Shown: in pieces, positions 1 to 5,812 of the stretch
Layout of the letters: the number at the start of each line of letters is the position of its first letter
Position numbering within the stretch: the first letter of the stretch is position 1
Assembly: GCA_938017765.1 (NCBI GenBank)
Contig: CALIJH010000164.1
Span: forward strand, 1-10,455
Origin: an uncultured Leptotrichia sp.
GTDB taxonomy: Bacteria; Fusobacteriota; Fusobacteriia; Fusobacteriales; Leptotrichiaceae
Direction of reading: 5' to 3'
Length of the DNA stretch: 10,455 bases
Program-made: the position numbers and the translations under genes
Notes under the pieces: generated by a model
The model's database searches: none
Told to the model about the DNA's origin: nothing
What the model saw: only the letters and a program-made list of their open reading frames with translations

Positions 1-142
1 TCAACAGATATTATTTTTATTGATTTTATAAATATAGTAAAATATATAGAATTTACGATTTGGTAATTTTATTTACTTTATAAGACAACCCCATTATTCA
101 TTTTTTATTATTGAAATTATTCAGAATAATTTCGATATAGTT
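1..142. other. Gene-free left edge
   Basis: This AT-rich stretch lies downstream of the repressor gene. I see no coding region, RNA gene or convincing promoter in it. Its only clear structure is the hairpin at 109-137. A short CCCC run at 89-92 stands out only because the surroundings are nearly all A and T. Any gene further left lies outside the window. Confidence 0.5.
109..137 (-). terminator. AT-rich hairpin just after the repressor stop codon
   Basis: Arms 109-121 and 125-137 pair over 13 positions (one T-G wobble at 112/134) around the 3-nt loop CAG at 122-124. The hairpin begins 5 nt past the TAA stop of the repressor gene (143-145, minus strand), which is where a terminator is expected. 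The stem has almost no G-C pairs, and on the minus strand it is followed by an A-rich rather than a T-rich run. It is therefore not a classical intrinsic terminator and could be an mRNA-end stabiliser or a protein site. Confidence 0.35.
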
Positions 143-823
143 TTAATATATCCTCAAATATGCTTTCAACACTCCCATTACTTTCAACTGGGAACTTTTT
201 TCTTTTGTCAGTAAAATCATATTTTCAGTATTTTCGAGAGATTTTAATATAATTATTTCGTCAATATATTCCACTTTTCTTATTTCGATTTTATCCTTAT
301 ATTCTATCAAACATATTTTTCCATGCAACTCGCTATTTTTTATAATATTTTTTTTCTCAAAAATCAAAGTATCATTTATGTAAAAAACGGGAATATAATT
401 TATATATTCGGTCTTTACTGCAAAAAGCTCATTATTAGTTTCTATTTTAATAAAAGATATACTTTCATTATTTTCATCATATCTGAAAAAACCGTCGCTA
501 TCAAACTTTCCAAGCAAAGATATTTTTTGAATTTCCTCGACTTTTTCATCATTATTTTCACCTGACTTTTTTAAATCCAACAATTTTTCCTGAAATTTTT
601 TAGGTAATTTTCTAAATTCTTCATATTCTTTAATATCAGTTTTATCTTTTTCGCTCACATCAAATATTTTATAAAATTTTTCAAGAAAATTCTCGGACGG
701 GCTTTTTAAATTTTTTATTATATTATTAATGTATTGGGGCGATACCTCTATTATTTTTGCCAAATCTACTTGAGACATTTTTTTTCTCAAATATTCTTCC
801 AGTATTTCTCCGGTTTTTCTCAT
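143..823 (-). CDS. XRE-family transcriptional regulator with degenerate LexA/CI-like (S24) C-terminal domain
   Basis: This 226-residue protein is a probable cytoplasmic DNA-binding repressor. Residues 5-57 form an XRE/Cro-CI helix-turn-helix: MSQVDLAKIIEVSPQYI (16-32) is the helix pair, followed by N33 and N34 and the usual K-x-P spacing (K40, P42). Residues 60-100 are a charged linker. From 101 the pattern follows a LexA/CI S24 fold: SLLGKF matches the strand before the cleavage site, then FAVKTEYI (134-141), IPVFYINDTLIFEK (144-157) and the strand KIEIRKVEY (178-186). The expected catalytic Ser (as in GDSM) aligns with Y140 and the Ala-Gly cleavage dipeptide with S109-D110. Only the Lys (about K183) remains. 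RecA-stimulated self-cleavage therefore looks unlikely, although ligand or partner sensing is possible. The start is supported by AGAGGT 4 nt upstream (829-834). It is divergent from the acetyltransferase. Target genes are unknown. HTH call secure, S24 call moderate. Confidence 0.8.
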   Translation of the reverse strand: MRKTGEILEEYLRKKMSQVDLAKIIEVSPQYINNIIKNLKSPSENFLEKFYKIFDVSEKDKTDIKEYEEFRKLPKKFQEKLLDLKKSGENNDEKVEEIQKISLLGKFDSDGFFRYDENNESISFIKIETNNELFAVKTEYINYIPVFYINDTLIFEKKNIIKNSELHGKICLIEYKDKIEIRKVEYIDEIIILKSLENTENMILLTKEKSSQLKVMGVLKAYLRIY

Positions 824-840
824 AATGACCTCTTTTCCGT

Positions 841-895
841 TTTATTCATTATAAATATTATAGGTAATTATACCTTAAAATAATGAAAAAATCTA
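841..895 (-). promoter_or_regulatory. Promoter of the XRE regulator with nested inverted repeats (candidate autoregulatory operator)
   Basis: On the minus strand a perfect TATAAT -10 box lies at 867-872, with a weak -35 (TAGATT, 890-895) 17 nt upstream. The -10 sits inside the dyad AGGTA-ATTA-TACCT (862-875). A wider dyad surrounds it: 845-852 (TTCATTAT) and 880-887 (ATAATGAA) are perfect 8-bp inverted copies, and pairing extends to 12 bp with one mismatch (841-852 with 880-891). A dyad over the -10 box of an XRE-type gene is the usual geometry for autorepression. Two further TATAAT matches (848-853, 857-862) make the exact -10 uncertain. The operator role is inferred. Confidence 0.45.
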
Positions 896-916
896 TTTTA
901 AATAAAAATTATGTGA

Positions 917-945
917 TTGATTTTTTCAAAAAATGGTTGTAAAAT
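917..945 (+). promoter_or_regulatory. Candidate promoter of the GNAT acetyltransferase gene
   Basis: TTGATT at 917-922 (4/6 to the sigma-70 -35) and TAAAAT at 940-945 (5/6 to the -10) are separated by exactly 17 nt. Transcription would begin near 952, giving a leader of about 94 nt before the ATG at 1046. I see no strong hairpin in this leader. In so AT-rich a spacer chance matches are common. Confidence 0.4.
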
Positions 946-1045
946 AAATTAGTATTTTTTTAACAAAGCCATAAATGCAAAATAAAAATTAATATTCTAT
1001 CTAATATATATTATGTGAGCATATGTTATGGAGGAGTGATTAAAA

Positions 1046-1534
1046 ATGAGTATAAAAATAAGAAAAGGAAAAATAGAAGATTTAAAAGAAATAGCTTCTA
1101 TAGAAGCAGCCTGTTTCCCTGTAAATGAAGCCGCGACGGAAGAAGCACTGAAAGGGAGATTATCAGTCTATCCTAATTATTTTTACATCCTTGAGAAAGA
1201 CAAAAAAATAGTAAGTTTTGTAAACGGAATGGCTACAGACAGTCCCAATCTTACAGATGAAATGTATGAAAATCCTTATTTACACAAAGACAAGGGACAA
1301 TGGCAAATGATTTTCGGAGTTAATACTTTACCTGAATATAGAAAAAAAGGATATGCCGAAAAATTAATCAATGAACTTATTTACGATGCAAAAACTCAAG
1401 GAAAAAAAGGGGTTGTCCTCACTTGTAAAGATGTACTTGTCCCTTACTATGAGAAATTTGGTTTTGAAAATGAAGGAGTTTCCGAATCTACTCATGGCGG
1501 AGTTGTGTGGTATGAAATGAGATTGAAATTTTAG
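1046..1534 (+). CDS. GNAT-family N-acetyltransferase
   Basis: A complete, cytoplasmic single-domain GNAT acetyltransferase of 162 residues, predicted to move an acetyl group from acetyl-CoA to an amine. The start has a strong Shine-Dalgarno, GGAGGAG (1030-1036), 9 nt upstream. The N-terminal strand and helix are IKIRKGKIEDLKEIASIE (3-20), with ACFP at 22-25. WQMIFGVNTLPEYR (86-99) forms the central strand and leads into the acetyl-CoA pyrophosphate loop RKKGYA (99-104, the R/Q-x-x-G-x-A motif A). VVLTCKD (123-129) and YYEKFGFENEG (134-144) form the last conserved strand and helix. The layout with EAA near 28, YP near 42 and STHGGVVWYEM near the C-terminus resembles the arylalkylamine N-acetyltransferase-like branch found in Firmicutes and Fusobacteria. 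The substrate cannot be read from sequence. The gene is monocistronic, with the oppositely oriented patB downstream. Confidence 0.9.
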   Translation: MSIKIRKGKIEDLKEIASIEAACFPVNEAATEEALKGRLSVYPNYFYILEKDKKIVSFVNGMATDSPNLTDEMYENPYLHKDKGQWQMIFGVNTLPEYRKKGYAEKLINELIYDAKTQGKKGVVLTCKDVLVPYYEKFGFENEGVSESTHGGVVWYEMRLKF

Positions 1535-1547
1535 ATAATAAATTGAT

Positions 1548-1631
1548 AAAAAAAGCTGTTCAAAAATAGAAATTTTATAATAAAAAATACTGTATATCAA
1601 AATTATATATTTTTCTATTTTTGAAGCAGCT
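1548..1631 (-). terminator. Long-stem intrinsic terminator between convergent genes
   Basis: Arms 1554-1572 and 1612-1631 pair over 19 bp, with one bulged base (G1626). The stem base is AGCTG/CAGCT, and the loop is 39 nt of AT-rich sequence. Read on the minus strand, the hairpin starts 25 nt after the patB stop and is followed directly by seven T (1548-1554 on the plus strand is AAAAAAA), the standard terminator arrangement. For the plus-strand GNAT gene, which stops 20 nt before the left arm, the structure could also act, but only a weak T-rich run follows. The arms are long and the loop unusually large for a simple terminator. Confidence 0.7.
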
Positions 1632-1655
1632 CCATTTTATCATAATCAGATAGAA

Positions 1656-2861
1656 TTATTTGCAAAATTCGGGATAATCTTGCTTTATAGCATTGTATAG
1701 TCTTTCAAGCCCTTTTTCTAAAATATGGGTAGGAACAGCTAAATTCATTCTTTCAAATCCGTCTCCATTTTTTCCGAATGTATAACCTTCACTGAAAAAT
1801 ATTTTTGCTTTTTCATTCATAAATCTTTTCAATTCTTTGTTTTTTAATCCTAACTCTCTAAAATCGAGCCATTGCAAATATGTTCCCTGTATTAGAGGAG
1901 CTTTTAAAACAGTAAATTTATTTTCAAAAAATTCGTTTACAATTTGCTGATTTTTATTAATCAGCTCAAGAAACTGTTCAAACCATTTTTCAGCTTTAGT
2001 ATATGCCAGCTCACATGCCTTAAATCCCAATGCTGCAAATACATGAGATGATGATTTTTCCTGTTCTTTTATAAATTTTTTTCTTAATTCTTCATTTTTT
2101 ATAATAATATTTGATATTCCTATTCCGGCAAGATTAAAAGTTTTTGTAGGAGCAGTACAAGTTACGGTTATTTCAGAAATCTCATTGGAAATTGTCTGTA
2201 ATACCGTATGTTTTTGTCCTTTCATCAAAATATCAAAATGTATTTCATCAGAAATGATGATTAAATCATTTTTCAGGGCAATTTCCCCTATTTTTTCCAA
2301 TTCCTCTTTTATCCATACCCTTCCTACAGGATTATGAGGACTGCATAAAATAAGCAATCTGTTATTTTTATCTTTTGCAAGTTCTTCAAATTTCTGAAAA
2401 TCTATCGTATAATTTCTATTATTTTCAATCAAAGGACAATCAATTATTTTTCTGTTATTGGAAGTTATGGCACTGTAAAAAGGATAATACACGGGAGTAA
2501 ATATTATTACACCCTGATTTTCTTCCGTATAGGCTTTTATCGCGTCATATAAGGCTGAAACAACTCCCGAAGAATTTACAATCCACTCTTTCTTCACATC
2601 AAAATTATGTCTTTTTTTCATCCAGTTTACTACAATTTCGAGATAATTGTCATTTGCTCCCGTATATCCCAATACCGCTTCATCAATATATTTTTTCAGA
2701 CCTTCCTTTATTTCAGGAGCTATCTGTAATTCCATATCGGCTACTGAAAAAGGAATTATATCATCAGGCAAATCGGGATATTCTTTATACATCTGTTCCC
2801 ACTTATAAGAACCCTGATTTTTCCTGCTTATTACTGTTTCAAAATCATATTTTTCATTCAT
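1656..2861 (-). CDS. patB: MalY/PatB-family PLP-dependent C-S lyase (cystathionine beta-lyase type aminotransferase fold)
   Basis: A fold-type I PLP enzyme of 401 residues, cytoplasmic. The family cleaves the C-S bond of cystathionine or cysteine, giving pyruvate, ammonia and a thiol or H2S; some members also aminotransfer or regulate. Numbered from the chosen ATG: YDFETVISRKNQGSYKW (5-21) is the typical PatB N-terminus, VADMELQIAP (40-49) and GYTG (65-68) the substrate-entry region, SPHNPVGRVW (174-183, Asn177) and SDEIHFD (204-210, Asp205) the cofactor pocket, and APTKTFNLAG (237-246) carries the Schiff-base Lys240. Arg371 in FERMNLAVP (369-377) should bind the substrate carboxylate. An in-frame TTG at 2924 would add 21 residues, but it has no ribosome-binding site and precedes the family's normal N-terminus. 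fhs lies upstream on the same strand (139-nt gap) without a convincing terminator, so read-through is possible. Family secure; exact substrate unproven. Confidence 0.88.
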   Translation of the reverse strand: MNEKYDFETVISRKNQGSYKWEQMYKEYPDLPDDIIPFSVADMELQIAPEIKEGLKKYIDEAVLGYTGANDNYLEIVVNWMKKRHNFDVKKEWIVNSSGVVSALYDAIKAYTEENQGVIIFTPVYYPFYSAITSNNRKIIDCPLIENNRNYTIDFQKFEELAKDKNNRLLILCSPHNPVGRVWIKEELEKIGEIALKNDLIIISDEIHFDILMKGQKHTVLQTISNEISEITVTCTAPTKTFNLAGIGISNIIIKNEELRKKFIKEQEKSSSHVFAALGFKACELAYTKAEKWFEQFLELINKNQQIVNEFFENKFTVLKAPLIQGTYLQWLDFRELGLKNKELKRFMNEKAKIFFSEGYTFGKNGDGFERMNLAVPTHILEKGLERLYNAIKQDYPEFCK

Positions 2862-2872
2862 ATATCCAATCA

Positions 2873-2879
2873 TCCTTCC
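2873..2879 (-). promoter_or_regulatory. Ribosome-binding site that supports the patB ATG start at 2861
   Basis: On the minus strand GGAAGGA lies 11 nt upstream of the ATG at 2859-2861. It is the only purine-rich Shine-Dalgarno match near the candidate starts. The ATG four codons further upstream (its A at 2873) begins immediately next to this motif, and the TTG at 2922-2924 has none. The 11-nt spacing is somewhat long. Confidence 0.5.
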
Positions 2880-2885
2880 ATAATC

Positions 2886-2924
2886 AAAACTGTTGCTCAA
2901 AATTATCTTAAAACTATTGTTCAA
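2886..2924 (-). repeat. Pair of 15-bp direct repeats in the patB leader
   Basis: AAAACTGTTGCTCAA (2886-2900) and AAAACTATTGTTCAA (2910-2924) match at 13 of 15 positions and start 24 bp apart. Both lie in the fhs-patB spacer upstream of the patB start. The spacing and position would fit a regulator site bound at two places, but no regulator is identified. I could not place a good -35/-10 pair next to them. Confidence 0.4.
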
Positions 2925-3000
2925 GATTATTGTAAAAATAAAATTCTCTGCATATTCCTATGAAACTGTTTCGTCTATAAATTTTTGAAAATTCTATAAT

Positions 3001-4671
3001 TTAAAATAAACCTGTAATTACACCATTTTCATCTATATCAATCAACTCTGCTGACGGTCTTTTAGGGAGTCCCGGCATATCAATTATTTCTCCTGCCATT
3101 GCTACCAAAAATCCTGCTCCTGCCGATAATCTTATCTCATTTATTGTAATTTCAAAATTTTGAGGTCTTCCCAGTAATTTAGGATTATCCGATAATGATT
3201 TTTGAGTTTTGGAAATACAGATAGGCAGATTATCATAGCCGTATTCAATATATTTTTTTATATTGTTCAATGCTTTGGGTGTAAAATTTACTCCGTCGGC
3301 ACCATATATTTCACGGCATATTATCTCAATTTTCTCTTTAATCGGTAACTTTTCATCATATAAGAAAGAAAATCTCTTTTCGGACTCTTCATTTCCACTA
3401 ATAGCACCAATCACTTTATCTACTAATTCTTTTCCTCCGTCTCCGCCCTTTTCCCAGATTTCACAAAGAGCTGCTTCTACACCTTTTGAATTACAAAATT
3501 TTTGAATTTCTTCGATTTCCCTGTCAGTATCAGTTATAAATTTATTTATTGCAACTAAAACGGGAATATTGTATTTTTGCATATTCTCAATATGTTTTTC
3601 GAGGTTTACAAGACCTTTTTTCAGTGTTTCTATATTTTCATTTTTTAGATCCATATCTCCTCCATGATGTTTCAATGCTCTTACTGTCGCAACTATTATT
3701 ATTGCGTCAGGCTCGAGTTTCGCTTTTCTCATCTTTATATCAAGAAACTTTTCAGCCCCCAAATCTGCCGCAAAACCTGCTTCAGTTACTACATAATCCG
3801 ACAATTTAAGTGCCATTTTTGTAGCCAGAACGGAATTACATCCATGGGCAATATTGGCAAAAGGTCCCCCATGTATAAATACAGGAGTATTTTCCAGTGT
3901 CTGTACCAAATTCGGTTTTATCGCGTCTTTCAATAACGCTGTTACGGCTCCCTGTATATTGAGCTGTTTTACTTTTAACATTTCACCTTTTCTGTTATAA
4001 CCAAATACTATTTCTCCAATTTTATTTTTTAAATCGGAAATAGATTCGGCAAGACAGAATATTGCCATTATTTCAGAGGCGACAGTTATCTGAAAGGACG
4101 ACTCTCTCGGAATGCCGTTAGCTTTTCCTCCCATACCGAGTACAATATGTCTCAATGCTCTGTCATTCATATCAAGAACACGTTTCCAGCTTATATTGTT
4201 TACGTCTATGTCAAGTTCATTACCGTGAGACAGATGATTATCAATACAGGCGGAAATAAGATTATGTGCGGCAGAAATTGCGTGAATATCCCCGTTAAAA
4301 TGAAGATTTATCTCTTCCATAGGTACGACCTGAGACATTCCTCCGCCTGTAGCTCCTCCTTTCATACCGAATACAGGTCCTAAGGACGGTTCCCTCAATG
4401 CTGCAATCGACTTGTAGCCGAACTTGTTCAGAGCCTGTGTCAGTCCCACAGTTACAGTAGATTTCCCCTCTCCAGGAGGTGTCGGAGTTATTGCCGTTAC
4501 AAGTATCAGCTTTCCGTTTTTCTTATCTGAATGTTTTTTCAATACGTTTAAATCTACTTTCGCCTTGTATTTACCGTACTGTTCATAATCTTCTTCAGTA
4601 AGTCCTATTTTTTCAGCAATAACATTGATTTTTTCCATTTTTGCTTTTTGTGCAATTTCTAAATCCGTCAT
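3001..4671 (-). CDS. fhs: Formate-tetrahydrofolate ligase
   Basis: Fhs joins formate to tetrahydrofolate using ATP, giving 10-formyl-THF for purine and formyl-methionine synthesis, and it can also run in reverse to release ATP. At 556 residues it is the normal full length and is cytoplasmic. The P-loop-like ATP site is TPTPPGEGKST (62-72, Lys70). The folate/formyl-phosphate region EPSLGPVFGMKGGATGGG (94-111) is intact, as are HGGPFANIAHGCNSV (267-281), TEAGFAADLGAEKF (296-309), CISKTQKSLSDNP (485-497) and the C-terminal AGEIIDMPGLPKRPSAE (526-542). All expected conserved blocks are present and there is no frameshift. The start has a near-perfect AGGAGGT (4676-4682) 4 nt upstream. The gene is divergent from the NlpC/P60 gene and upstream of patB. 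Its predicted leader is only about 20 nt, too short for a folate riboswitch. Confidence 0.97.
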   Translation of the reverse strand: MTDLEIAQKAKMEKINVIAEKIGLTEEDYEQYGKYKAKVDLNVLKKHSDKKNGKLILVTAITPTPPGEGKSTVTVGLTQALNKFGYKSIAALREPSLGPVFGMKGGATGGGMSQVVPMEEINLHFNGDIHAISAAHNLISACIDNHLSHGNELDIDVNNISWKRVLDMNDRALRHIVLGMGGKANGIPRESSFQITVASEIMAIFCLAESISDLKNKIGEIVFGYNRKGEMLKVKQLNIQGAVTALLKDAIKPNLVQTLENTPVFIHGGPFANIAHGCNSVLATKMALKLSDYVVTEAGFAADLGAEKFLDIKMRKAKLEPDAIIIVATVRALKHHGGDMDLKNENIETLKKGLVNLEKHIENMQKYNIPVLVAINKFITDTDREIEEIQKFCNSKGVEAALCEIWEKGGDGGKELVDKVIGAISGNEESEKRFSFLYDEKLPIKEKIEIICREIYGADGVNFTPKALNNIKKYIEYGYDNLPICISKTQKSLSDNPKLLGRPQNFEITINEIRLSAGAGFLVAMAGEIIDMPGLPKRPSAELIDIDENGVITGLF

Positions 4672-4697
4672 TTTTACCTCCTAATTATGTTTTTTAT

Positions 4698-4727
4698 ATT
4701 ATACTAAAAAAAATTAATATAAGTCCA
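4698..4727 (-). promoter_or_regulatory. Promoter of fhs
   Basis: On the minus strand the -35 TGGACT (4722-4727, 4/6) and a perfect TATAAT -10 (4698-4703) are 18 nt apart. Transcription should start near 4691, giving a leader of about 20 nt that contains little beyond the AGGAGGT ribosome-binding site. Confidence 0.5.
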
Positions 4728-4734
4728 GTTTAAT

Positions 4735-4763
4735 TTTACTTTTTACAAAATAAATGATACAAT
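4735..4763 (+). promoter_or_regulatory. Extended -10 promoter of the NlpC/P60 gene
   Basis: TTTACT (4735-4740, 4/6 to -35) and TACAAT (4758-4763, 5/6 to -10) are 17 nt apart, and TGA at 4755-4757 gives the TGn extension of an extended -10 box. The start would be near 4770, with a leader of about 63 nt. The -35 of the opposing fhs promoter lies 7 bp to the left, so the two promoters fire outward from a shared centre. Confidence 0.5.
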
Positions 4764-4832
4764 TATGAAATAAAATTTATTTTATAAAAACTTATAAATT
4801 TAAATAAACTATAATCAAATCAAGGAGCCTTA

Positions 4833-5564
4833 ATGAAAAATAAGAAATTTTTAATAGTCGTCTTTATGATATTTGGATTTATCTATTCAAACCCTCTTGG
4901 AAAAACAATACGAAAAAAAAGCAGCAGAACTCCTCATCGAACTGTAAATGCCAAATCTAAAGCGGTATCTGTAAAAACTGTGGCTACTAAAAAAGCGCAT
5001 TCTCCGAAAACTGTTGCATCCAAAACCAAAAAAGGACATTTTCCGAAAAAAGGTGCTAATGTCCATAAAGATACAAGTATTTATGCGGTTCCTGCCAATA
5101 ACAGAACTCCTCTTATTACATCCAAAATGAATGAATTGAAACAGAAACATAAAAGAGTTGCAAAATCAGGAAATATCAGCCAGAAAAAATCCGCAGCAAT
5201 CGAAAAAAAACTGCTTACTTCTTACAGTAAATGGAGAGGTACAAAATATGCGTGGGGAGGAGATTCTAAAAGAGGTATCGACTGTTCAGCTCTGACGCGG
5301 AGAGTTTATCGGGAAGTTTATTCCAAAGAATTACCGCGAGTTTCTGTACAACAGATAAAAAAAGGAAGAAAAGTTTCCCATAAAAATCTGAAACCCGGGG
5401 ATATTGTATACTTTAGACCCGAAGGCAGAACTAACCATACAGCGGTCTACGTCGGAAACTCCTTATTTATCAATGCTTCTTCTTCAAAAGGAGTAGTAAT
5501 GTCATCACTTAAAAGCCCTTATTGGAAAAGATATTTTAAATATGGAGTAAGAGTCAAGAAATAA
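4833..5564 (+). CDS. Secreted NlpC/P60-family cysteine peptidase (probable peptidoglycan endopeptidase)
   Basis: A 243-residue exported protein, probably cutting peptide stems of cell-wall peptidoglycan. Residues 1-19 are a signal peptide (basic KNKK, then a hydrophobic FLIVVFMIFGFIY, likely cut after S19). I see no lipobox Cys. Residues 21-127 are a very basic, Lys/Ser/Thr-rich linker containing two related blocks, KTVATKKAHSP (48-58) and KTVASKTKKGHFP (59-71). The catalytic domain runs from about 128 to 243: YAWGGDSKRGIDCSAL (139-154) with Cys151, LKPGDIVYF (186-194), NHTAVYVG (201-208) with His202, and FINASSSKGV (212-221), where Asn214 holds the third polar position that is His in E. coli Spr-type enzymes. 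The start is supported by AAGGAG (4822-4827) 5 nt upstream. It is transcribed alone, divergent from fhs and convergent with polC. Family call firm; exact bond cleaved unknown. Confidence 0.92.
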   Translation: MKNKKFLIVVFMIFGFIYSNPLGKTIRKKSSRTPHRTVNAKSKAVSVKTVATKKAHSPKTVASKTKKGHFPKKGANVHKDTSIYAVPANNRTPLITSKMNELKQKHKRVAKSGNISQKKSAAIEKKLLTSYSKWRGTKYAWGGDSKRGIDCSALTRRVYREVYSKELPRVSVQQIKKGRKVSHKNLKPGDIVYFRPEGRTNHTAVYVGNSLFINASSSKGVVMSSLKSPYWKRYFKYGVRVKK

Positions 5565-5586
5565 AAAGGAAGATATTTTAAAAACA

Positions 5587-5614
5587 CTATTTCAAGAAAA
5601 AGTTTTCTTAATAG
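5587..5614 (+). terminator. Weak hairpin after the NlpC/P60 gene
   Basis: CTATT-TC-AAGAAAA (5587-5600) pairs with TTTTCTT-AATAG (5603-5614), giving 12 bp with a 2-nt bulge and a very short AG loop. It lies 22 nt after the stop codon. No proper T-run follows directly, so a terminator role is uncertain. The larger palindrome that starts at 5616 may do this job instead. Confidence 0.3.
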
Positions 5615-5615
5615 C

Positions 5616-5792
5616 AATATAAAAAACAATATTTATTTTTTAATAAAATTTTGCTCATATAAAATCATTCATTCGCTAAGAAAAAATCAAAAACTTGCCT
5701 AAAAGTTCAAACAGATAATTTTTTTCTGACGTTTATTTCTTGTTTTATATTGTAAAATTTTAAAGAATTTATAAATATTGTTTTTTTATATT
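5616..5792. repeat. 177-bp imperfect palindrome between nlpC/P60 gene and polC (MITE-like or bidirectional terminator)
   Basis: The outer arms 5616-5636 and 5771-5792 are inverted copies over 21 positions, with one extra T in the right arm. Further inverted blocks sit symmetrically inside: AAAATTTT at 5645-5652 and 5754-5761, ATATAAAA at 5657-5664 with TTTTATAT at 5743-5750, and AGAAAAAA at 5679-5686 with TTTTTTCT at 5720-5727. Every pair is centred on 5703-5704, so the whole segment is one degenerate palindrome. A small stem AACTT/AAGTT (5692-5707) lies near the apex. The genes on both sides converge here, so it could terminate both transcripts. A non-autonomous insertion with long inverted repeats is the alternative. 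I see no clear target-site duplication and no open reading frame. Confidence 0.6.
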
Positions 5793-5812
5793 ATGGAATA
5801 ATTTTATTCTTT

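Noticed and set aside
20..48. Plus-strand promoter-like pair TTGATT (20-25) and TATATA (43-48)
   Set aside because: It would read antisense into the repressor gene, no plus-strand gene follows, and such matches are expected by chance in this composition.
2862..2924. Longer patB reading frame starting at a TTG codon (2922-2924)
   Set aside because: There is no ribosome-binding site, the added 21 residues precede the typical PatB N-terminus, and the ATG at 2861 has GGAAGGA upstream.
2941..3000. Terminator between fhs and patB
   Set aside because: The only hairpin is a bulged 9-bp A-T stem without a T-run on the minus strand, too weak to call. Read-through into patB remains possible.
4672..4697. 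Possible tetrahydrofolate riboswitch before fhs
   Set aside because: The predicted leader is about 20 nt, far too short for any known folate riboswitch, and it has no structured segment.
4810..4815. Perfect TATAAT just before the NlpC/P60 gene
   Set aside because: Transcription from it would start at about 4822, on top of the ribosome-binding site, and I see no good -35. The extended -10 at 4755-4763 is better placed.
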